Source: Eleusine coracana subsp. coracana
Taxonomy: Eukaryota > Streptophyta > Magnoliopsida > Poales > Poaceae
Length of the DNA: 64,000 nucleotides
Direction: 5' to 3'
Assembly (NCBI GenBank): GCA_032690845.1
Contig: CM064421.1
Location: 34,834,963 to 34,898,962, forward strand
Positions within the stretch are counted from its first letter, which is position 1; the number at the start of each line of letters is the position of its first letter. Of this stretch, positions 11,492 to 21,851 are shown piece by piece. The notes under the pieces were generated by a model. That model ran no database searches and had not been told where the DNA came from. It saw nothing but the letters and a program-made list of their open reading frames with translations. A program made the translations under genes and the position numbers.

Positions 11492-13417
11492 TACCGACCT
11501 GCTGTTCTTATCGTTATTAGGTTGCCTAATTAATATCATTTGCTGGATTATCTTACTATTATTCTAAGTAGTGTTAAGGGTGATGAGTTGAGATGTTCTA
11601 GTACTATTTCGGTGGCACAGCTCTGGTGTGCAATCTGCAATGCCTCTGTTGCTTTCTTGTATGTTTAACAATGTCTTGTCTCTGACAATGTATTATGTCG
11701 TTCATCTGATTCAGAGTTGCTTCTGTCAATTCTTCTTGCTTTCTACTACTTTGTATCACTTGATCCATGGTTTCTCTACCAGTATCTAATTTCTTTCTTG
11801 GTTGGTGAAAGTTTTATTTCTAAGGTGTTAAGCTAACATAACTTGAGCCAGCTAGTTGGAGGCTGAACTGATCCGCTCAATCATCATTTGCAATCGCTTG
11901 TTTGTTTCTGACCACTGAACATTTAGTTGCAGAATGCGGTGTATACTAGTCCTCCCTTAAACTTGTTCCCTTTCAAGATCTCGTCATGTGTTACTGCTAC
12001 TAGATTTGTTGATTCTGTAGACATAACAACATGGCGTGCTTGCTTTTTGTAAATTCCACCATCAAGTTGCTTCTTCTATACTGCTGAACCATTGAACAGT
12101 CCCGTCCGTAAGTTCAGACAATCCATTTCGTTGGTTGTTATGCAGCTAATTACAATAGCACTGTGCGTAAGCTATCGTATGTTTGACCGGTCTTATCTCA
12201 CGAGCTCGTAGAGTAGATTCCCATATGACGCGACCTTCATCTTGTTGTCTATTGCTAGTGTGCCACCAGTATATTCAATTCTCTGAATTCTCCTTATCCT
12301 ATACTGTCACACTTCACGGTCTTCAACTGTCACGCAGATGCGGGCTGTCAAGATTCTTCATGGGACCGCCACTGGTTTCTGCTTACAATATTCGTTAGCC
12401 CAGCCTGTTTTGTTCTGTGTGTTGTTTGTTTTTGGAAACGTGCATACGCATCGGGGCATTCGGTATACAGTAAACACAAGTGGTACTCCAATCGCTGTGA
12501 TCTACAAAACCACCATACATCTTGAAATCGCTGTCTCTCACACCAGTTATCAGGGGAAAAAATCTGATGGTTTTCCAGACTCGAGAGTCGAGACTGATAC
12601 TGATGGTTGTCGGCAACAGGCTGATACAAATCAGGCCCAACAAACAAGCCATGGTAGCTTGTTTGTTGGGCCTGATTTGTATATTCTCAACAGCTCATTC
12701 CTCCATATAACCAAGAGGATTCCATCCTGCCACGCGACATCCAAGGTTTGCACTCGAGCCCAGTTAATTGCATTCACCGAGTCCGTGCCAAACAGACCAT
12801 CTCAGTGACATGCAAGCAAGTCAGAACAGCAGAAAAATAGAACACCAGACACCAGTGGCCCAATCTCAGTGACATACTAGTACCGCTTTTGCCATTCTTG
12901 AGAAGTAAAAAAAAAAAAAAAAATTGTTTTCACAAAGTAGAAAACCATCCGAGTGGCCAATTACAGTACTGACTTGGCATATACAAAAGATATTTCAGCC
13001 AACAGCTGAGCAAAATGAAAAGTGTGAAGTGATGAGTACATAAATAGTTATAAAGATCAATTCCAATCTGCTGCTTTCTGCCACAGAGCTGTGCTCTCCA
13101 AAAGCTCATATTATAATTTTCAAGTTTTCAGCCATGAATGCCTTCCAGATCATCTATACAAGTTCAATTCAGCTCAATGTATCTTCACCTATAATCGATT
13201 GCTGATTAGAAGCACATATCTAACACTAGATGTTGCATTTCAAGCTACTATATGCTTTAGGTGAGCATACTGGAATTGTCATCAGGGAAACCCAACAATA
13301 ACATTCCTACAAAGAACTGCTTCTGGACTCCAGAGAACTAAACATCCTACAATTCCCTATCACCTTCAGAGGAAAACAAATTGCCGTCTGAGTTATATCA
13401 CTTACAGTGATGCGAAG
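11492..13417. other. Intergenic region between convergent beta-tubulin and AHL-like genes
   Basis: It holds the 3' untranslated regions of both genes, which converge here. T-rich sequence follows the tubulin stop to about 11900. No coding frame is supported. A striking short palindrome lies at 12624-12682 and a homopolymer A tract at 12908-12924. Confidence 0.6.
12624..12682. repeat. Perfect 26-bp inverted repeat with 7-nt loop
   Basis: The left arm 12624-12649 (starts ATACAAATCAGGCCC, ends CAAGC) is exactly complementary to the right arm 12657-12682 (starts GCTTG, ends GATTTGTAT). The spacer is CATGGTA. No mismatch occurs across 26 pairs. It is far shorter than a plant miRNA precursor and has no TIR/TSD features of a MITE. 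Confidence 0.9.
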
Positions 13418-16400
13418 TTAAGCCTCCACATGTGAGACCTTCACATCTATCTCAGTTGATCCATCCTTTTCCATGATGCAGGATGTGGAGCCTCCCATGG
13501 ATGGAGTGCTCCCCTCACCAACAGCAGCCTTATTATTGTGACAATGGGAGCTACCATTGCCAACAGAAACCTTAGAATCCTGGTAATTTGTGCTTTCCTC
13601 TTCAATAGTAACCTGTTCCACGACAACTTTGATGGGTGGTGTGCTCCCCTCACCAACAGTAGCCTTATTATTGTGATAATGGAAGCTCCAGTCGCCAACA
13701 GAAAATTTAGAATCCGGGTACTTTGTGTTTTCTTCTTCAATAGTAACCTGTTCCGCAATCACTTTGATGGGTATTGTGCTCTGATCGTGAACTGTAACCC
13801 TAGAATCAGGGTTATGTGCACTCCTATCTCCAACTGTTGTAACGGAATTGATGCTATTTGTGCTCCCCACAGCAACGGTAACCTGAGACTTAGGATTACA
13901 TGCGCCCCCATCATCCACAGTAATTAGACAATTATTGTTACCTGCGGTGATGGTAACATGAGACTCAGGTTGATTTGTGCTTCCATTGATAATGGAGACT
14001 TGAGAATTTGAGTAATGTGTGCTCCCAATGCCAACGGTAACCAGAGAATTGGGATAATGCGTGCTTACATTGCCAAAAGTAATTTGAGAGTTGGAGTGAT
14101 GTCCAATTCCATTGCCAATGGGAACCTTTGCATTGGGATAATCTATGATCCAGTTGCCAACGGCAGCCTGAGGTTTCGAGTGATGTGTGCTCCCATTGTC
14201 GATAGGAACCTGAGACTTGGGGTAATCTGTGCTTCCATTGCCTGTGACAACATGAGAATTGGTGTAGAGTGTGCTGCCATTGCAAATGGGAACATGAGGA
14301 CTGGGGTAACCTGTGCTCCTATAGCCAATGGTAGCCTGAGAATCAGTGTAACATGTGCTCCCAGTGGCAATATCAACTGGAAAACCAGGGTAATGTGTGT
14401 TCTCAGTGCCAGTGGTAACCTGAGAACTGGGGTGATGTCTGATCCCATTGCCAATGGGAACCTGAAAATTGGGGTAATGTGCAGCGCTCTTAGATGTCCT
14501 TTTTGTGAGGAAAGCATCGTTACAAAAAGTCCCAACAATTGCCTGCAAGGTGTGCATTAGCTTAGCTATGATGTACTGTTGTCACCTATATGCTTCATAG
14601 AGGAATAAAACAGAATAACCAGAAATAGAAGAATGTGAAAACTAAGCAATTAGAAATAAACAACCAAAAAATATTCACAAACACGATATAAGTTATTGCA
14701 CTTAAAAAAACTGTTTGCAATACAACATCAAACAACTTGGAAATTTGAACATCAGAAGGTACCTGTACAGTTGTTACAGCTATGAGAGGTCCAGCTATAA
14801 CACCCCCAACCACAGAACAATCAGCACAAGCAAGGGTCACAGATAAGCATTCAAATCCATGACCTTCAGGTGTCAATATGGACCCAAACATGCGGACGAT
14901 TTCTAGAGGACCCTGTGAAAAAGGGTTTAGTATGTTGAAGTCAAATTTTGGTACAAAACCTGACCCAGGGTAAGATAGCCCGCAGTCATCACATAATCAT
15001 GGTTAACTACTACAAGAACTGAAAAATGCTCACTCAAAGGAAGCTCTACTCTAGTAACCTCACATATAGCTGCCTATTCAGCCAAATAACAGCTATATCT
15101 GTGCTAAACGAACAACAGGACATAAGTTAAATCCTGGACATATGAACTATTTTAAGAGTCAAACCTTGTGATTTAAGACGGCACTGGATGAGTGAAGGAG
15201 CTTTGCTTCCTGAACAGACCCCAGCACTGAGAGAACAGAGACGGCCTTCCCACTTAATAGTGAGACTTGTACAATCCTTGATATGATATCCTGCAGAGTC
15301 ATTTTTCAGATATAAAATTTCAACAAAGCATATTGATGATCTTAAAAATATAGCAACTAATCAGTCATCAGCCGTATCTATGATCCATGCGAAACACAAC
15401 AGGGACATTCAGGATGGAATCAGAGCAAGCGCTGGGGTGATCAATTCCACAGCAAAACAAGATCAAGGACTCATAAGCCACAACCATAAAACAACATAAC
15501 TATAGTCTATAGGCCTTTATAAGCCAATCCAGCCAAGTTATGACATCCCATATCGGTGTTTGGGTCACAGGGGGTAAAAACAGACTTACTAGAAAAAAAA
15601 AAGAACAGGGGAAAGAAAAGGCAGTGGCTGGCTGGCTGCAACTAGGCCTGGGCGCGGTTAACCGAGAAACCACAAACCGAACCGAACCAAACCGAATTAA
15701 CCGGAATTTGTGGTTAATTCGGCCTTCGGTTATCGATGCGGTTATCAGTTTCCCTACTGTTCGGTGATCGGTCGAATCTGCGGTTTTGGGCTTCTATTAA
15801 CCGAACAGCAGCCAAACTGGCGTTCAAAGCCCAGCCCATACTAGCGAGGAACCCTAACCCCACTACCCTAGTCGGCCTCCCACGTCGCAGGCACCCAGCC
15901 GCCAGTCGCCCCAAGCCCCGCACCCATCTCTGCATCTCGCCCGATGCCCGCAGCCGCCGCTCGCCACGAGGGTGCCACACCGCACCACGCCCTGATGCCC
16001 GCCGCTCGGCGTTCACCAGCCACAAGGACGCCGCACCATGCCCCGACGCTTCCACTCGATGTTCACCAGCCACGACGGCGCCACCACGCCTCGACGGCCC
16101 GACGCCGCGGCTCGCCACGAGGGTGTCGCGCCACGCCCCGACACCGTCGCTGGCCGCGAGGGCGCCGCACCACGCCAACGAATCAAATCATGTTTTTGAG
16201 TGATATTACTACGTGATTATTCATTATTTTTGCGGTTATTGCGGTTAACCGCAACCGAAATGCGCGGTTATTGCATTTTTGTGTTTCGGTTCGGTTGTCA
16301 ATTCTGCACAACCCAAGTTTTCTACAGCCGAATTAACCGCACCGTTTTAACCGATTTAACCGAACGCCCAGGCCTAGCTGCAACCAAAAGAACGCTCCAC

Positions 16401-17061
16401 TGCTGATATGACACCGTAGTAGGAGCGTAAATATGCAACAATTCCACAAATGTCAATTGACAATGCGTTGAGCTAGCTAAAAGGTTTCAACACAGGAGCA
16501 TACTTAAAAGAAAAAAAAAAGCACAAGTGCAGCAAATAAGCATATGCATACCTCACCAACGTCTATTTTGAGCACGTGTGGCTGGAGCCCACCCAATTGA
16601 CCCTGCCCTGCTCACACCAACAAAGCCAAATTCAGCAAAAATACCCCTTTAAAAGCAAAGAAAAATCGACAAATAACGGAGGCAGCACAGGGAGCTTCAC
16701 TCTGAGCAGCAATCGCCGGCCGTGCTCGCGCAGGCGGAACGAGGAGGAACCCCGGCGGCGGGAGGATCCGGTCGCAGTTGCGGGGCCGTCCACGACGCTG
16801 TTTCGCCGGTGCTTGTGGCAGCAGCGGCGGCGGCGGCAGCCGGAGAGGAGGAGCTGCGGGGAGCGGTGGTGATGGGTAGAGGCGGGTGCGCATGGCCCGC
16901 ACAATGGGGGAAGGGGCCCTCAGGCTGTAGAAGCCGGAGGGCCCCTCCACTGATCCGCCTAAAACCCTAGAAGACGAGGAGGCGGAGGGAAGACGGGGGA
17001 GAGGCGGCGGCGGCGGCGGCGGCGCCCCACCTCCCTCCTCTTCTTCTCTTTCCCTCTTCAT
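13418..17061 (-). CDS. AT-hook/PPC (DUF296, AHL-type) DNA-binding protein with a C-terminal tandem-repeat tail
   Basis: Likely nuclear AT-rich-DNA-binding regulator of the AHL family. Exons (minus): 16701-17061, 16552-16607, 15165-15290, 14763-14912, 13418-14542, summing to 605 codons plus stop; the exon 1/2 junction is the least certain. Exon 1 encodes an acidic/Pro-rich start (PPPPPPPLP) and the AT-hook KQRRGRPRN. Exons 2-5 build a PPC domain: QPHVLKIDVGE, DIISRIVQVS...KAVSVLSVLGSV, GPLEIVRMFGSI, VSLACAD-like and VVGGVIAGPLIAVTTVQAIVGTF. The usual GRFEIL motif is replaced by GPLEIV, so the domain is diverged. Residues 252-577 are about 23 copies of a 14-residue repeat, far longer than normal AHL tails. 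A hAT-like element lies in the intron between 15290 and 16552. Confidence 0.8.
13505..14482 (-). repeat. Coding minisatellite, about 42-bp unit, about 23 copies
   Basis: Within the last AHL-like exon a 42-bp period encodes degenerate units close to HYPNSQVTIGNGST. Hydrophobic residues recur at two fixed positions and Gly and Ser-Thr at the end. A few units are shorter (11) or longer (17 residues). The last 270 bp are a higher-order duplication: 13640-13774 and 13505-13639 each encode a 45-residue block starting with PIKV and containing EQVTIEEE. Because the unit is a multiple of three and lacks stops, unrelated frames on both strands are also open here. Confidence 0.9.
15643..16376. mobile_element. 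Non-autonomous hAT-like transposon in an AHL-like intron
   Basis: A 734-bp insert with perfect 12-bp terminal inverted repeats (TAGGCCTGGGCG / CGCCCAGGCCTA) and a perfect 8-bp target-site duplication GCTGCAAC (15635-15642 and 16377-16384). Subterminal regions carry many copies of AACCGAA / GGTTAACCG words in opposite orientations. The centre (about 15840-16190) is very GC-rich, with imperfect repeats around CGCCACGAGGG and CACCACGCC. No transposase is encoded. Confidence 0.85.
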
Positions 17062-17426
17062 TTTTTTTTTCTTTCAATTCTTTCTTGGACTGAATGAGAA
17101 CCATGTTTATACTCCCACACTGCCAGTATGAAATGAAAGTGTCTTTACAAACAAAGATATAAATGAATCAGCAAATAGCGCTAAAAATTTCATAGCATAT
17201 GCATGCGTTCAGTTGGACGCCAGCAGAGCTCGAACCCTAGGAAAGACAATGCATTGTTTCCATTTTATTCCAAAATATAATTTTAGCTACCAGGTAAGCA
17301 TGCTCTAAAATGAGACCTGGTATATGTATGACGGGTACAGCTGTGCTAAAATTGGTATAGTCTTCTCTGCAATATTTTTTTTTTCACTTTTCTGAGACAT
17401 TCACCACTGGACACAAGAACGGAATA

Positions 17427-17637
17427 CTCCCTCTGTCTCATAATGTTTGCCATTTTAGTTCTTGATACGGAAATTAAGAAGAGAAGAAATAAAGTAGATA
17501 CGTAGAAAATGAAGAGGAGAGAGATAGAGATAGATGTGTATTGGAAAGAGAGAAATGTATCTCGAGAAGTGAGAATCCCAATTATTTTAGAAAAACTGGA
17601 TAAGATTAAAATGTCAAATATTTTGGGATGGAAAAAA
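17427..17637. mobile_element. Stowaway-like MITE (about 211 bp)
   Basis: The left end CTCCCTCTGTCTCATAATG and the right end TTTTGGGATGGAAAAAATA form terminal inverted repeats of about 35 bp (both arms continue into a TTTGNCATTTTA motif). TA dinucleotides flank the element. It lies upstream of the AHL-like gene. Confidence 0.65.
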
Positions 17638-17965
17638 TACGTCGGTAATAAGCTTTCTTAATATTATCGACTACTAATGCTCTCTGAGTATTTGGAATTG
17701 AACTGATCAGTTCTAAGAAATAATAGCTGGAAAAGGAAAAGTTCAAGGTAGCAGTAGAAACAAAGAAAAGCAGACACGTCTCCATTTGTGGTTGGAGCAT
17801 AAGGCCAAATTTCCAAATCTGGGTCAGCAACTCAGCATCTCCAACCGCTGTTTTGGCTCCATCTAGTATAAAGTGTCTATTACTACTTGTAGAGATCCAT
17901 CCAAAATTATGAGTTCAACAGCCACGCTACAAACGAATTCATTTTGCACGACCAAGCTCAACCCT

Positions 17966-17991
17966 CCCCCCCCCCCCCCCCCCCCCCCCCC
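17966..17991. repeat. 26-nt poly-C tract
   Basis: An uninterrupted run of 26 C residues followed by CGCCCGCCC. It is poly-G on the minus strand and could form G-quadruplexes; length may also be a sequencing or assembly approximation. Confidence 0.9.
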
Positions 17992-18065
17992 GCCCGCCCA
18001 AAAAAAAAACTATGGCCTATTTGACAAAAGGCCTTGACAAAAAGGTTCATTCGAAAATATGCAGA

Positions 18066-18604
18066 TGCGTAAACTGTCCAATTGGGCGAACCGGCCCAAC
18101 ACGGCCCACGGGACATTTCGGGCCATGCCGAGATAGCCTTAGGGCTCAGCTGCCGGCCCATGGTATAGCCCTAAATTACAAATTCATATCGGGCCGGCCC
18201 AATCAGGCTGACAGGCCGAATTAAATTGACGGCTCATTTAGAATTGAAGTGGTTAAAATGTCAAAAATATGATGTTGCATTGAGGATATAAACCTATGAC
18301 ATTAATGAATTGAAGAAGAGATCTTTCCACCAGACTAGAGTGCCTTGTTGTATTAAGATTGAAGTAGTAATATACTTAAATAGGCCGTGTCTGATGTGGC
18401 CTTATAAGGCCTTAGTGGGCCGGCCTGTTAATCATGTCGGGTCGTGCCGCCTGGCGGGCCGACTGCTTGGCCCAAGCAACGCAGGTGTGAGCCGTGCCAG
18501 CACGGGTCCTAAATTCAGTGAGTCGTATCGGATTTGTGCCGTGCTTTTTTTTAGGGCTTCGGGCCAGCCCACTAGACCCAGCCTGTTTGGACAGCTCTAC
18601 GTAA
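18066..18604. mobile_element. Degenerate GGCCC-rich inverted-repeat element (hAT-like remnant)
   Basis: The ends are imperfectly inverted (left AAACTGTCCAATTGGGC, right CCTGTTTGGACAGCTCTAC). Subterminal regions are rich in GGCCCGGCC/GGGCCGG words in both orientations, with an AT-rich centre around 18220-18370. This is typical of small grass DNA transposons. Target-site duplication could not be defined, so boundaries are approximate. Confidence 0.45.
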
Positions 18605-19280
18605 AGCTGAAAGATCTTTAGACTGCCAAAGTGCCAATATCCAGCAGCCAGAGGTCTCTCCAGTCAGGCTCCAATCCGCCAGGATTTTCAGTCAACTCAT
18701 AGGATCCTGCAATGCAACAAACACGCAAGGTTCCGACAACACTTTGCAATGCCTTAACTCCTAGCTCGTGGCCTAAACCCAAGCCTGTTAAACAAATCGC
18801 TATGCCTAATTGCAGCATGAAGGCTTCACCGTATACAACTGGGACGGGCACTGCGTTCCACAAAGCCTAACAGTTAATTATTGGACACAATTGTCAGTTC
18901 CGATGTGCCTTCGGCTCAAGACTTCGAAAATGCAGAGTCACACTTGCAAATTCAAATGCGCAGTCAGAATGGACAAGTATCATGTTTCGAGTGATGTTGC
19001 ACACAGAAGCGATGACCAGCTTTTTTCATTTATTTATATTCTCTGTTGGAACATGGAACTGGCTTCTAGTACCATTTTCTTCTATTCGACATTTCAGCAG
19101 TACATTATGGGCTTACTGCTTGCTACAAGCTAAATACTACAAGCTACATGCAAACCTCCATCCATATGAACAGGATTAATTTGCCTCTTCCACCAAAAAA
19201 ATGTGAACACGAAACCAAATCATAATGTTACAGTGTAGTATATTTCCCCCAGCGCTTTTCATACTTCAACCGCTCACTTC

Positions 19281-21851
19281 CTATACTCTTCCAATGGGAG
19301 AGAAAGGCGGATCCAGCAGAACAGTTGGAGGTGCCTTTTCCCTCCTCTTCTTGGGCTTCTTCCTTTCCTTTGCCGTCACTGCCTCAATTAGGTGCCTCAC
19401 ATCCTCCTCAAGAAGCATCTTAAGCGAGCTGGAATGGAGCTTGTGCTTGCCCTTCTCGAGACTGATAGCCATCAACGCTTCGGAGCAGTGCAACAAAGAA
19501 ATGCAAACCGAGAATGCCTGTAGCGCCGATAACCGTCCATGGAAATCCACCAAAAACTGTCCTTTGCCATTAGCCTTCATGGAAAGGGCAGGGAGCTCTT
19601 CTTTGCTACCCTGTTTGAACAATGAGCACATATCAGAACTCTCTTGTTTGCAGTAAGACTATACATGTCTAGGGTGCATAAGCATATACTCATAAGTAAC
19701 GTGAACTTTAGGACCCACAAAACAATTCATGAGCTTTGTTTTTACCATGATCTTGTAATGGCCTAAATAATTCAAAACTATCGGCCAATCTGTTGTTTTT
19801 ACCATGAACTTTAGGTACAAATGATTTTGTAGCTAGAGAGAATGACAGAAACTAGAAGAGTGGATCTGAGTAACAAATTTATACTTCAACGAACATCTGA
19901 ATCTGTATTAGCAGTTGGGTCATCCGGTCATCCAGTATTCCAGTACCCTCAAAAACATGATACACATAATCATAAACTAATCACAAAATTATACCTGAAC
20001 AAATAGCTCCATAGGATGCTTCGCATTTATCGTTATAGACTCGGCCCAGTCGTTATCATATGCATTGCCAAGTATAACAATGGGGCAAGCCATGTCCCAT
20101 CCGCCACAATCACAGCCTCCACCATACCTCCATCTGTCTAGCAAAGGCGACGGGCAAGCTTCATTGTCACTCGGCAAACCATGCAGTCCACTTGGTGTAA
20201 CCACTTTGACAGTACAAGGACATGAACCATTCTTCATTTCTTTGGACTTATCTTTATTAAATGGGATCTTGATTACAGTTGCTGCAATCTCCAAATGAGG
20301 ATAAAGATCTTCTTCAGACCATGGGCAAAATGTTGATACATCTGAGTTGTTTCTTGCAATCTTTTGCTGGTCCAACAGATTGATTCTCTGTGGAGACTCC
20401 CCAGAGATTGATTTATCAACGACACTAGACAATGGTGGCTGAGAAGTATCTGTACATTGAGTCTTCTCCTCAAGAGCCCGCTTTGCATGAGCAATATCAT
20501 ATGAAACAAACTCAGTAACAACAGAGTTATTCACCGAACCATCTTTTCCAACTTCAGAGCATAAATAAGATGAAACTTGCACCTGTCCAATAATTGGAGG
20601 TGAGCACCAACCTCCATCTTTGGAAACCCTTCCAGCAGCACTTGATCGTTTACCGCCACTATGGAAGGTGTAAATAGAGTTTAAGTCATTTCCAGTTTTC
20701 CAACTCCTCGCTGAAATTGATTCTCCAGGACCCTCAACACAAAATTCAAAAACCTGTATCCCATTCCTGGAATCCAATTTAAGAACTGCTTGAAGATGAG
20801 CAGGTGACAAAGCAGACATGACATGCTGCACTTCACCATTTGGGCGGCGCGATCCTTGTTCAGTTCTTGAAAAATCACTAAGCAATGATTTGCGGGACAT
20901 GGAATCTTTCCTGCTAACTGGGACAGTAATAGAGTTGGAATCTCCCTTTTCCATGATAGATGGGCTCCTAAGAGATTTCGACTTCATGATAGGGTCCAGA
21001 ATTTTCTTGAAGGGGCTTGATCGAGCTTTAGTGTTGTTCTCCATGACATGATGAACACCTTCAGATAGACAGGAACCATTGAAGCTGCTTACTTTTGCCG
21101 GCATGGATTTGGAACTGCTTGCCGAATCTCTCTCCCTGTCATCACAGTTATTCTCACTGGTCTTGTTTTGGTAATTTGTTTCCTTATCTTTAGCTGGCTG
21201 AATGTCCAGCAAGTGAGGAGCTGCATTTCTGCAGGGACCCTTCATGAGCTCCTTCTCAAGAGAAATCTCTAAGAAACCATTATCTCCATCATTTTTCAAC
21301 AAGGCACAGTCCAAGCGTGGTCGATCTAGCTTAAAATTATCGTCAGGAAGTTCGCGGAATGAAAGATCTAGAAAGTCCCTTGATGGTCGATGAACCTTAC
21401 GAGCAGTTTCCACAGAAGCCTTAGGCCCTGATCTCCGATTCTGATGGGAATGTAGATAAGCTCCGCTGGTGCTAGGCTGAGAGAATGAGTCGACAATATC
21501 AAAGGACAGAAACGCATCCCCATCAAATGCGGAATCTATTTTCCTTCTTCCTTCCTGGATTTTTCTTATCCTGCTGATTTCACTAGAGCTCTGGTACATA
21601 GAACCACGCTTCCCCACAATGCTTTGTTCTGCGTTGGTCTTGCGGCTTCTTGTTGGCAAGCTCTTGCAGTGGAAATTTGGTATGCGGTCCAGGCATAAGT
21701 CCCCTGAGTTGCTCTCTGAGCATTTCAACTGATGGTATCTTCTGTTTCGACTTTCACTTTCTTCACTGGTGTAGCATGAGGACTGTGAAATTTCAGGATC
21801 TGCTCCTAGTCTAGAACGATTCTCGTACGTCAAGCCATAATCTTGCCCCAT
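19281..21851 (-). CDS. DUF3527 domain-containing protein
   Basis: Plant-specific protein of unknown biochemical role. Coding exons 19995-21851 and 19281-19610 (minus) give 728 codons plus stop. I chose the ATG at 21851 (MGQDYGLTYENRSRL) because a CAG acceptor at about 21860 precedes it. A 5'-UTR exon with a good CCCCCAG|GTAATA donor lies at 22688 to about 23030, leaving an 828-nt leader intron. The alternative upstream ATG at 21956 would lie inside that intron. The N-terminal half is Ser/Lys/Arg-rich and probably disordered. The C-terminal half carries DUF3527 signatures: LSPAHLQAVLKLDSRNGIQVFEF, GQVQVSSYL, EFVSYDIAHAKR and a Gly/Cys-rich core GGGCDCGGWDMACP. The end is basic (AKERKKPKKRRE). 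Confidence 0.85.

Noticed and set aside
10793..11539. 248-aa frame antisense to beta-tubulin
   Set aside because: Shadow of G/C-ending codons in tubulin exon 3; composition is Val/Leu/Gly/Glu-rich with no family resemblance.
12624..12682. miRNA precursor
   Set aside because: A 26-bp stem with a 7-nt loop is shorter than plant miRNA foldbacks and has no miRNA/miRNA* mismatches.
13965..14560. Long open frames on the plus strand and in a second minus frame over the AHL repeat
   Set aside because: They exist because a stop-free 42-bp unit keeps every frame open; only the frame continuous with the PPC domain is supported.
15714..16203. Overlapping 154- and 155-aa frames on opposite strands
   Set aside because: They lie inside the hAT-like element's GC-rich core and have Arg/His/Ala-rich random composition.
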